Shown here one piece after another: positions 1-5,857 of a DNA stretch of 35,744 nt; position 1 is the first letter of the stretch, and each line of letters opens with the position of its first letter. The position numbers and the translations under genes are program-made. Source of the DNA: Neobacillus cucumis. Lineage in GTDB: Bacteria > Bacillota > Bacilli > Bacillales_B > DSM-18226. The stretch spans positions 1-35,744 of the forward strand of contig NZ_JAEHGC010000027.1 of the NCBI RefSeq assembly GCF_016107705.1, written 5' to 3'. The notes beneath the pieces are model-generated. The model was given only the letters and a program-made list of their open reading frames with translations, made no database searches and was not told where the DNA came from.

Positions 1-162
1 AGGGAACACGTTATTATATAGGTAAGTTTTTAAAATTTATACAAATGATTGAAAGTGTTTTTGACCAAGGTAGTAATTTTTCCAAGGTACTTTGAACGGG
101 GCAGTTTGGTGGAATATAGACATCACATATCTTCTTCCCACAAAAGAGGCTTTTTTATTAGT

Positions 163-191
163 ACAATCCCCATGCAGTATCCATATAAATA
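163..191 (+). promoter_or_regulatory. possible late-sporulation promoter for the CotB-like gene
   Basis: An ACA at 163-165 is followed after 16 bases by CATA at 182-185. This resembles the sparse sigma-K pattern (AC, then CATA with a downstream TA), though the trailing TA is one base out of register. A start near 195 would give a leader of about 30 bases before the GAGAGGGG ribosome site at 211. The match is weak and rests partly on the expected mother-cell timing of coat genes. Confidence 0.28.
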
Positions 192-226
192 AAAAAAAGC
201 TTGTTTCATGGAGAGGGGAAAATCTA

Positions 227-637
227 TTGGTGTTTTTAGGCAGGATGAAGTCATTTATAGGTAAAATGGTCAAAGTTGATCAAGGTTTTCAAGAAGCAGG
301 GGTTGGAAGGTTGTTAGATGTTTCTGATGATCATCTTGTCCTACTCACGGAAGAAGATGGGGTTGTTTACTATAATAACAATCACATAGAAAGTGTGACA
401 GAGAATACCAAGGAATTCAATCTCGTATCTCCAGAAGATATTGGGTACAATAAAGCTAATAATTTACTAAATCTGTTAGAAACGCAAATACTCAAATGGG
501 TCAAAATAAACAGTGATGGACCAGTAAAAATAGAAGGAGTTTTATATGATGTAAATAATGATATTATTTCATTGATTTACGATAAAGAGATTGTTTACGT
601 TTCCTTCAACCATCTCCATCATATTAGCATAGGCTAG
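227..637 (+). CDS. short CotB-like spore coat protein
   Basis: A 136-residue protein resembling the N-terminal repeat units of Bacillus CotB, an outer spore-coat protein. Two repeat-like units are visible. The first has KMVKVDQG, then a GRLLDVSDDHLVLLTEEDGV stretch and YYNNNHIESVTE. The second has KWVKINSDGPVKIEGVL and ends in FNHLHHISIG. This matches the CotB layout of 'V..GGPE...G.L......YY..HIKSI'. It lacks the long Ser/Lys/Arg-rich tail of B. subtilis CotB, so it is a minimal CotB. An upstream ATG at 92 is open, but the best ribosome site, GAGAGGGG at 211-218, lies 8 bases before TTG 227 (GTG 230 and ATG 245 are alternatives). The family call is by motif; the coat role is inferred. Confidence 0.68.
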   Translation: MVFLGRMKSFIGKMVKVDQGFQEAGVGRLLDVSDDHLVLLTEEDGVVYYNNNHIESVTENTKEFNLVSPEDIGYNKANNLLNLLETQILKWVKINSDGPVKIEGVLYDVNNDIISLIYDKEIVYVSFNHLHHISIG

Positions 638-1045
638 AATTTTGAAAAAATAAAAAATGAAGGCGATTTTTCTGGGGGTATGGTGTTATTTTTGTTGTGG
701 TAGTCTTTAATAAGCTGTAAAGGAATTGCACAAGATCTATCAATTTATTATTGGATTTTCACTATATTCCTTTATTTTCTCGCTTTTTTTTAAATCCCTT
801 TAAATCAACATTCTTATTAAAACAGTCAAAATAAAACATTTTGTTGAACGAATGGGTACAAGAGTTGTAGAACTAGCTGGCATTGTGGCAGCTTTTCTTA
901 ATGCTTTAAAGGGATTGTTTCCCATGGTTTAATTGCGGGTTACCCCCAACCACAAGAACCATCCCCATGGTCCCCCGGTGAGATATAAGCCTATTAAATC
1001 TTTATTTGGGTTATAAGCAACACAATCATTTTTTAAAGCCTTAAA
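638..1045. other. 408-base intergenic stretch with gene debris
   Basis: No convincing gene. A short open stretch on the plus strand from about 804 to 932 contains MGTRVVELAGIVAAF (from ATG 852) but has no ribosome site. It reads like the C-terminal scrap of a membrane protein. A REP-like palindrome sits at 938-985. Confidence 0.4.
938..985. repeat. REP-like imperfect palindrome
   Basis: Contains AAGAACCATCCCC (954-966), which recurs with one change at 5584-5596, and GTCCCCCGGTGAG (970-982), which recurs exactly at 23412-23424. The core ACCATCCCCATGGT can fold on itself. Dispersed intergenic elements of this kind are common in Bacillaceae. No transposase is seen in the window. Confidence 0.5.
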
Positions 1046-1609
1046 TTAAACGGCTTTCTTATCTTGAAGTTGTTTATTGCTTCTTAAAACAGTGATAAAA
1101 CCTTCTAATATGTCATGACTTACCGTAAACCCTTTACGCTTATAGAATTCCAAGGCATTTTCATTCCCGTTTGAGACGTAGATAAAATAATCTTCTATAT
1201 CATCAAATGTATTTAACCACTCCATTGACATATTGAAAAGTTTAGATCCAATTCCGTATTGTCTGTACCCTTCCTTAATGTAAAATTGGGATAAGCAACC
1301 TACGTTTTTTCCTTTAACAGATGAAAGATCAAAAAAAGTCGCAAAATCATTTGAATACGCTTCTTTAGGAGAGATATTTGAATACACATAAGCCACTGCT
1401 TCTTCATTTTTATCCATATCTTTCACTACCACAATATAATTATGTAATGCGCTTTTAATTGATGGTACCATCCGTGTGTCAAAATTCATGCTGTTAAACA
1501 ACTCTGGTTTAATTTGAGCTTTTGACTTTTGAAAGGCCATGAGTTCATTGCACAAATCACGACAACATTCTATTTTTTCTTCTGAAATAACTTCATATTG
1601 TAAGTTCAT
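1046..1609 (-). CDS. GNAT-family N-acetyltransferase
   Basis: A 187-residue protein with GNAT architecture. The acetyl-CoA binding core is visible as FYIKEGYRQYGIGSKLFNMS (Q/RxxGxG/A type: RQYGIG) at about residues 110-128. It is followed by the conserved C-terminal strand-helix NGNENALEFYKRKGF, where N, A, FY and GF are family hallmarks. The enzyme should transfer an acetyl group from acetyl-CoA to an amine; the substrate cannot be told. The start is supported by AAGGAG about 7 bases upstream. It stands alone on the minus strand between noncoding stretches, with no operon partner. Confidence 0.85.
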   Translation of the reverse strand: MNLQYEVISEEKIECCRDLCNELMAFQKSKAQIKPELFNSMNFDTRMVPSIKSALHNYIVVVKDMDKNEEAVAYVYSNISPKEAYSNDFATFFDLSSVKGKNVGCLSQFYIKEGYRQYGIGSKLFNMSMEWLNTFDDIEDYFIYVSNGNENALEFYKRKGFTVSHDILEGFITVLRSNKQLQDKKAV

Positions 1610-1926
1610 AATTCCACTCCTTATATAGCACTATTCCGAAATCCCATACCAGTTACCTTCATCTAATTATTATAGAGACTTCTTTTCATCAATATCAACT
1701 TTGGAGTGTGTGTTAAATCCAAAAAACATTCCTGCTTATTCAATTAAAGGGCCCGATTGATGAATTGCCCATTAAAAGACATATTACAAATCCTCGCACA
1801 GTGTTGGTGTCCCCCGGCACAGTACAACGTTAAATCATGAGGGCCAGACATTGTAGCCTCAAGGACAAAGAAAAAATAGTTTGACATTTAAGTCAAACCG
1901 TTAAAATTGTATTTGTTTTTGTGTGC
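1610..1926. other. 317-base intergenic stretch with a REP-like fragment
   Basis: No gene seen. GTGTCCCCCGGCAC near 1807-1820 shares the GTCCCCCGG core with the elements at 970 and 23412, so this is probably a decayed copy of the same repeat. The rest has no recognisable structure apart from the acetyltransferase ribosome site. Confidence 0.4.
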
Positions 1927-2130
1927 CTAAAACTCAGTCCTGTAGCGCGGTACTGCTCTATCACTAGGTACGGCCCTTTCACCCATTATCTCCCTCAAGT
2001 CCTCTAAAGTATGTTCAAGGCTATCAATCCGAACCATTTGCATTTCGATTGTTTTTTCGGTATCTACAACCTCCCAAATAGGAAGTACTTGTTGAGTTTC
2101 TTGTTTTGGGTAAGCTATAATTAGCACCAT
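1927..2130 (-). CDS. small hypothetical protein with a coiled-coil stretch
   Basis: A 67-residue reading frame I do not recognise. Its middle (EKTIEMQMVRIDSLEHTLED, continuing LREIMGE) has heptad-like spacing of I/M/L residues and should form an amphipathic helix or coiled coil. The tail is basic and proline-containing (RAVPSDRAVPRYRTEF). AAGAAGG lies only one base before the ATG; GTG 2127 would be better spaced. It has no neighbours on its strand. It may be a real small protein or chance; the protein-like composition favours real. Confidence 0.42.
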   Translation of the reverse strand: MVLIIAYPKQETQQVLPIWEVVDTEKTIEMQMVRIDSLEHTLEDLREIMGERAVPSDRAVPRYRTEF

Positions 2131-2294
2131 ACCTTCTTAGAGTAGCTAAGGAAAAATAGTAAAAGATATTTCATAAATAAGAACATAGTTTATAAAATAG
2201 TAATTTAGACCTCAATTAAATACATATTAATTTACTAATAATGGATAAAAAATGATAAAATAGTAACTATTGTATGATATTGGAGGATTTTGTC

Positions 2295-3051
2295 ATGATT
2301 TATTTTTTTATTTTAATTTTTTTTGCATTGGTAGTAACAAATTCTGCTTCTTTTAAAGGAAAGATTGGAGAAAAGAGGGTCAAAAACACAATTAAGAAAT
2401 TAAACCCCACACTATACGTTTCCATTCATGATCTTTACATACCAATAGAGAATGGGAAAAAAACAAGTCAAGTTGATCACCTAGTTCTTTCTCATAAAGG
2501 TATATATGTAATTGAAACAAAGAATTTATAAAGGCTGGATTACTGGGTCAGAACAAAGCCAATACTGGAATCAAACAAACTACAAAAGAAAAGATAAATT
2601 TAATAACCCTATTTGGCAAAATTACGGTCATATCCAAGCTTTAAAGAGTTATTTGGGAGATTTAGTAGAAAATGTTCCATTTTTCTCGATTATTGTTTTC
2701 GGAGATCAATCAGAATTAAAGTTTAAATCTGAATTCAAAAATGCATCTGTCATAAAAAGAAACAAGTTAATAGGGCTAATAAATGGGAGCACCAATTCAA
2801 ACATTCTTAGTCATCAACAATTAAGGAAAATCCAGCATAAAATTGAACCATTAGTAAACATATCAAATGTAGAAAAAAATAAAGTGGCTAAAAATCATCG
2901 TAGTGAAATCCGATCCACTTTATCACAAAAAAAACAAAGCATTAAGAATAATATTTGCCCCAGATGTGGCAATCCAATGGTTAAAAGGAAAGGAAAATAT
3001 GGTGAATTCAAAGGGTGCAGTAAATATCCAAAATGTAAATTCACAGCATAA
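2295..3051 (+). pseudogene. NERD-domain protein with C-terminal topoisomerase-type zinc finger, frameshifted
   Basis: The first part (2295-2531) starts with a hydrophobic N-terminal segment. It continues into a NERD domain: GKIGEKRV, an SQVDHLVLSHKGIYVIETKN block with the nuclease-like D...E.K residues, then a stop at 2529-2531. The second part continues in another frame as YKGWITGSE, the normal continuation of the NERD motif. It ends in a four-cysteine finger, CPRCGNPMVKRKG...FKGCSKYPKCKF, like the C-terminal fingers of topoisomerase I. Removing one T from the TTT at 2525-2527 restores a single protein of about 251 residues. GGAGG at 2282-2286 supports ATG 2295 as the start. The gene is disrupted, unless this is a sequencing error. 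NERD proteins are predicted nucleases, and the finger suggests nucleic-acid binding. Confidence 0.82.
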
Positions 3052-3077
3052 AAAGGCAGGCTTTCCCTGCCTTTTTA
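3051..3077 (+). terminator. rho-independent terminator after the NERD gene
   Basis: A perfect 10-base stem (AAAAGGCAGG at 3051-3060 with CCTGCCTTTT at 3066-3075), a five-base loop and a T-run. It overlaps the stop codon of the NERD gene and can act on both strands. Confidence 0.88.
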
Positions 3078-3103
3078 GATGAAGATAATTCTAATGTGTA
3101 GGT

Positions 3104-3418
3104 ATGTCCGTATTGACTGAACGATATTCAGGATCGCCCGAAACAATGTTTGAATTCGATATCAGGAGATTTAATCTTGCCGATAAACCGATGAATTATT
3201 TAAAGAGTATTGAAGCTGGCGAACTTTCGGATGCTTATTGGAACAATATTTTGGTAACGAACTTAGATACCTCCGTTACCAGTAGTCCCTATTTCAATTT
3301 GTTTATAATGGCACAAATTTATGATAAAGATAATAGGTCTAAAATCTGCTCTTATGAACAAATTTCAAAGAAAAGGCATCCGAATGGGCTCATTCGGATG
3401 CCTTTTCCTACACTCTGA
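3104..3418 (+). pseudogene. remnant resembling an internal piece of a DUF262 (GmrSD-like) protein
   Basis: A 104-codon open frame containing LTERYSGSPETMFEFDIRRF, a LSDAYWNNILVTNLDTSVTS block and SPYFNLFIMAQIYDKDN. From memory this matches the segment just before the HNH motif of one DUF262/GmrSD-type subfamily. In intact members this block is followed by a GFLS... stretch and a D-(V/I)-HH-(I/V/L)-FP motif, both absent here. The N-terminal DUF262 part (DGQQR) is also missing, and no good ribosome site precedes ATG 3104. The last 15 or so codons are encoded by the terminator hairpin at 3371-3406, so the frame ends by chance. It is best read as a truncated fragment, unrelated in sequence to the intact DUF262 gene at 5858-7678. 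Confidence 0.55.
3371..3408. terminator. strong bidirectional terminator
   Basis: A perfect 16-base stem (3371-3386 pairing with 3391-3406) with a GGCT loop, an A-run on the left and TTTT on the right. It lies inside the end of the open frame at 3104-3418, which marks that frame as a remnant. Confidence 0.85.
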
Positions 3419-3459
3419 CAGGCTCTAAAATAAGAATCTGTCTATATTTATTCTTATAA

Positions 3460-3663
3460 TTAAGAAGCTTTTCGTACGTTAGCTGCTTGTGCTCCACGTT
3501 GACCTTGCTCAACGTCAAAAGTAACTGATTGACCTTCTTCTAATGTTTTATACCCTTCGCCTTGGATAGCTGAGAAATGAACGAATACGTCTTCTCCACC
3601 TTCACGTTCGATGAATCCGAAGCCTTTTTCGCCGTTAAACCATTTTACTTTACCTTTTTCCAT
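3460..3663 (-). CDS. cold-shock protein (CspB/CspA family), copy 1
   Basis: A 67-residue single cold-shock domain: a five-strand OB-fold that binds single-stranded RNA and DNA and acts as an RNA chaperone after cold shock and in stationary phase. RNP1 (KGFGFIER) and RNP2 (VFVHFSAI) are intact, and length is normal. The sequence is nearly identical to the second copy at 4063-4263, differing mainly near QSVTF/QEVTF, GQRGAQ/GNRGPQ and one extra C-terminal Ser. AGGAGG lies upstream of the ATG, and a long conserved leader precedes it. Downstream, a weak hairpin (ATAAGAAT at 3430-3437 with ATTCTTAT at 3448-3455) may end transcription. Confidence 0.96.
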   Translation of the reverse strand: MEKGKVKWFNGEKGFGFIEREGGEDVFVHFSAIQGEGYKTLEEGQSVTFDVEQGQRGAQAANVRKAS

Positions 3664-3777
3664 TTGTGTTGCCTCCTAGTGTGTTAACACACACAATGTT
3701 ACTATCCCTGCTCTCAGTGATCATCAAGACGAAAAGTTTTAACTAATACTATCCTTTTCACCGAACAAAAATAATTC
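3664..3777 (-). promoter_or_regulatory. conserved 5' leader of cold-shock gene copy 1
   Basis: About 114 bases of untranslated leader between the predicted start and the ATG. On the minus strand it has TTCGTCTTGA.GATC, then ACTGAGAGCA.GGATAGTA, then a GTGTGTTAACACAC hairpin just before AGGAGG. The same blocks in the same order precede the second copy (4264-4378). The ribosome site abuts the hairpin, which fits a temperature- or translation-controlled leader of the kind known for csp mRNAs. The mechanism here is inferred. Confidence 0.65.
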
Positions 3778-3783
3778 TTTCTT

Positions 3784-3812
3784 ATAATAGCATTTTTTGG
3801 AATTAATTGCAA
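3784..3812 (-). promoter_or_regulatory. sigma-A promoter of cold-shock gene copy 1
   Basis: On the minus strand, TTGCAA (3812-3807), a 17-base spacer and TATTAT (3789-3784). Spacing is ideal with one or two mismatches per box. Confidence 0.65.
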
Positions 3813-3977
3813 GCGTAATATAACCTTCTTCTTTTAGGTGTACTTGCATCCTCACCATATTTAATAAACATAAATGCCAAAAATAAGAGTGACTTTATAA
3901 GCCACTTTCATTAAATTAGGATTATCCTTAATTGTATGCTACACTTTGTTTACCATTTGATTTACTGTTTTCATGTT

Positions 3978-4014
3978 CCCTACTCATTCGTGAGTGGGGT
4001 TCTTTGTTTTTTAT
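3978..4014 (+). terminator. orphan plus-strand terminator with UUCG loop
   Basis: CCCTACTCA (3978-3986) pairs with TGAGTGGGG (3991-3999) around a TTCG tetraloop, followed by a T-rich run to 4014. It points along the plus strand, yet no plus-strand gene precedes it here; both csp genes run the other way. It may end a small RNA or be left over from a lost gene. Confidence 0.6.
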
Positions 4015-4018
4015 TGCA

Positions 4019-4049
4019 TAAAAAAACAGACTCTATTTTTAGAGTCTGT
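4019..4049 (-). terminator. terminator after cold-shock gene copy 2
   Basis: A perfect 10-base stem (ACAGACTCTA at 4026-4035 with TAGAGTCTGT at 4040-4049) and an AAAA loop in the transcript. It is followed on the minus strand by a T-run, 14 bases past the csp stop codon. Confidence 0.82.
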
Positions 4050-4062
4050 CTATTGGTTTTAA

Positions 4063-4263
4063 TTAAGCTTTACGAACATTAGCTGCTTGTGGTCCACGGT
4101 TTCCTTGTTCAACGTCAAAAGTCACTTCTTGACCTTCTTCTAATGATTTGTAGCCTTCGCCTTGGATTGCTGAGAAATGGACGAATACGTCTTCTCCACC
4201 TTCACGTTCGATGAATCCGAAGCCCTTTTCGCCATTAAACCATTTTACCTTACCTTTTTCCAT
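4063..4263 (-). CDS. cold-shock protein (CspB/CspA family), copy 2
   Basis: A 66-residue cold-shock domain protein with intact RNP1 (KGFGFIER) and RNP2 (VFVHFSAI). The first 39 residues are identical to copy 1; differences lie in the last third. It acts as a single-strand nucleic-acid binding RNA chaperone. It is about 400 bases upstream of copy 1, on the same strand but with its own promoter, leader and terminator, so the two are separate units. AGGAGG precedes the ATG. Conservation extends well into the leader, pointing to a recent tandem duplication or gene conversion covering both control region and gene. Confidence 0.96.
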   Translation of the reverse strand: MEKGKVKWFNGEKGFGFIEREGGEDVFVHFSAIQGEGYKSLEEGQEVTFDVEQGNRGPQAANVRKA

Positions 4264-4378
4264 TTGTTTTGCCTCCTAGTGTGTAAATACACACAGTGTA
4301 ATACTATCCTTGCTCTCAGTGATCTTCAAGACGAAAGTTAAACTTATACAAATCCTTTACACCGAACAAAGATAATTC
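4264..4378 (-). promoter_or_regulatory. conserved 5' leader of cold-shock gene copy 2
   Basis: About 115 bases with the same ordered blocks as the leader of copy 1: TTCGTCTTGAAGATC, ACTGAGAGCAAGGATAGTA and a GTGTGTATTTACACAC hairpin immediately before the ribosome site. The hairpin stem is kept although its loop bases differ from copy 1 (TTAA against ATTT), which suggests selection on structure. Confidence 0.62.
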
Positions 4379-4384
4379 GATTAA

Positions 4385-4413
4385 ATTTTGCCATATTTGG
4401 TAAATAATTTCAA
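4385..4413 (-). promoter_or_regulatory. probable promoter of cold-shock gene copy 2
   Basis: On the minus strand, TTGAAA (4413-4408), 17 bases, then CAAAAT (4390-4385). It lies at the same distance from the leader as the stronger TTGCAA/TATTAT promoter of copy 1. The -10 box is poor. Confidence 0.42.
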
Positions 4414-4450
4414 ATAGGAAATTCCACAGCTCGTAAAAACTGTTTTGTTC

Positions 4451-4651
4451 TTACGATTTCTTTAATATAATGATTGCAGTATATTTTGTATCTGGATAAA
4501 CCCCATACTCAGTATGCGTGCTTATAGCAAGTGGAACAGAATTGTATTTAACATCTATAAGCTTTCCTTCCTCTAACGAGCCAAGAAAATCATTAACTAC
4601 CCGAGTAAATTCGGCGAAGTCCGTACTTTCAAAACCTTTTGCCTCATACAT
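4451..4651 (-). CDS. Cse60-like small sporulation protein (DUF2758 type)
   Basis: A 66-residue protein with a helical front half (FAEFTRVVNDFLGSLEEGK) and a beta-rich back half with LIDVKYNS and YTAIIILKK. This layout, an amphipathic helix followed by 'VDIKY' and a final 'A(M/I)I(I/L)Y' strand, resembles the small Bacillus Cse60/DUF2758 family, whose founder is expressed in sporulation under sigma-E. The ribosome site GGGAGGG sits about 8 bases before the ATG. It stands alone upstream of the csp pair. The family match is from memory and the molecular function is unknown. Confidence 0.58.
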   Translation of the reverse strand: MYEAKGFESTDFAEFTRVVNDFLGSLEEGKLIDVKYNSVPLAISTHTEYGVYPDTKYTAIIILKKS

Positions 4652-5153
4652 AAATTTATCCCTCCCTTCATCTTATCTTTCTACACAAAAGGCATATTCT
4701 CCTGTAAGAACTCCAATTATATAACTTCCTTTCACCCGTCTTATTTGTTTGTAATATTATGTACTTTTGTTTTTCAGCTATTCTGCCACGACGGTAAATA
4801 AAAGATAAATTATCTTTCAAGGCATTTCCTCTGATAATTATCCTATTCATTTATCAATTTATTTTGCAGCTTCCCCGTTTTCAGAACAAACCCTTGTCCT
4901 ATTAATAAACAAGAAGATATTAAACAAGCCTTTAAGTATTTTAAAAGATTTAATACTTACATATCAAATAACAAATAAATATTTATTCGAAAAGCCCCGC
5001 TTCCGAACGCGGGCTTTTCTTGCTGGTTTATTAGAATATACCTATTAGCTCATTATTTAGTTAATTTTTTGTAATTATTTATACATATAGTCATAGTTTT
5101 TATGGTAATAAAATGAAAAAATAGTATAATTGTTTTCTGGGGAGGTGATTAAA
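4652..5153. other. 500-base intergenic stretch
   Basis: No convincing gene. A 60-codon minus-strand frame at 4668-4850 has protein-unlike composition and no ribosome site. The stretch holds an orphan hairpin at 4990-5018 and the AT-rich upstream region of the next gene. Confidence 0.4.
4990..5018. terminator. orphan bidirectional terminator hairpin
   Basis: AAAAGCCCCGC (4990-5000) pairs with GCGGGCTTTT (5009-5018), with one bulged C and an eight-base loop. No gene ends nearby on either strand. Confidence 0.65.
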
Positions 5154-5426
5154 TTGAAAAAATGGTTTTTGGGATTACTTATTTTATGTGTACTTAACTT
5201 TTCAAGTGTCACAAATGCATTCGCCCACTCCGGAAGGACAGATAGACTAGGTGGCCATTTTAAGCGTGCAAATTGTACATATATGTTTCATCATCCAACT
5301 TCAACTGTTTCAGGTAAGTCTAAAGCAACTATTGTTTCTCTAATTAAAAAGTATAATAGTAATAATAAATGTACGAGAAGCCTTACCACTAAAAAAGTTG
5401 ATTGGAATACTGTAAGGCATAAATAA
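5154..5426 (+). CDS. small secreted protein with HSGRTD...GGH motif (YHYH-like)
   Basis: A 90-residue protein from TTG 5154, chosen because GGAGG at 5141-5145 lies 8 bases upstream; this gives a clean signal peptide: KKW, then a hydrophobic core (FLGLLILCVL) and cleavage after NAFA. The mature protein begins HSGRTDRLGGH, the same opening as small exported 'YHYH' proteins of Firmicutes, where His and Cys residues are thought to bind metal. Here the usual YHYH end is replaced by CTYMFHHP and a Lys-rich tail with a second Cys (NKCTRS), so it is a divergent member. It is monocistronic with its own terminator. The function is unknown; extracellular location is well supported. Confidence 0.72.
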   Translation: MKKWFLGLLILCVLNFSSVTNAFAHSGRTDRLGGHFKRANCTYMFHHPTSTVSGKSKATIVSLIKKYNSNNKCTRSLTTKKVDWNTVRHK

Positions 5427-5455
5427 TGAGATGAATATTTTTGAATTTGAAGCTA

Positions 5456-5497
5456 AAAAAAAGTTCCCAATATTAATAAAAATGGGAACTTTTTTTC
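5456..5497. terminator. terminator after the small secreted protein
   Basis: A-run plus AGTTCCCA pairs with TGGGAACT and a run of seven T's (5483-5497). The stem is perfect, with an AT-rich 13-base loop. Confidence 0.86.
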
Positions 5498-5540
5498 CTT
5501 TTTTATATGGATTTAACAATATGTCTCTATTTTTAAAATC

Positions 5541-5600
5541 CATGGCAACGGTTCATGTGGCCATTTTAAATTTAAAAAGCCATAAGAACCGTCCCCTAGG
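5541..5600. repeat. REP-like inverted repeat
   Basis: AACGGTTCATGTGGC (5547-5561) forms an imperfect inverted repeat with GCCATAAGAACCGT (5579-5592) around an AT-rich loop. AAGAACCGTCCCC (5584-5596) matches 954-966 with one change, tying it to the element at 938-985. Confidence 0.5.
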
Positions 5601-5857
5601 TCCTACTTAATATATATTCGTTTCAAAAGGGGCAATCCTAAAATGATTTAATAAAAATATGTCTATAGACCGAATATTTTTAATTTATTTTAATTCCAAG
5701 TGTGTTTAAGAGATCCGTTGGTTAGCTTTTTTAGATAGGAAGAAACTATAAATCCACCAATTACGGACAGTAATTTCTTTTAATTTTGTCTCTAAGAGTT
5801 TAAATGACCAATAAACCATAATCTTTATCTGTCACACTATATCTGTAACAGTTACTT

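Noticed and set aside
852..932. 26-codon frame MGTRVVELAGIVAAF...
   Set aside because: No ribosome site and no complete domain; kept only as possible gene debris in the region note.
4668..4850. 60-codon minus-strand open frame upstream of the Cse60-like gene
   Set aside because: Arg/Lys/Cys-rich chance composition, no ribosome site and no recognisable motif.
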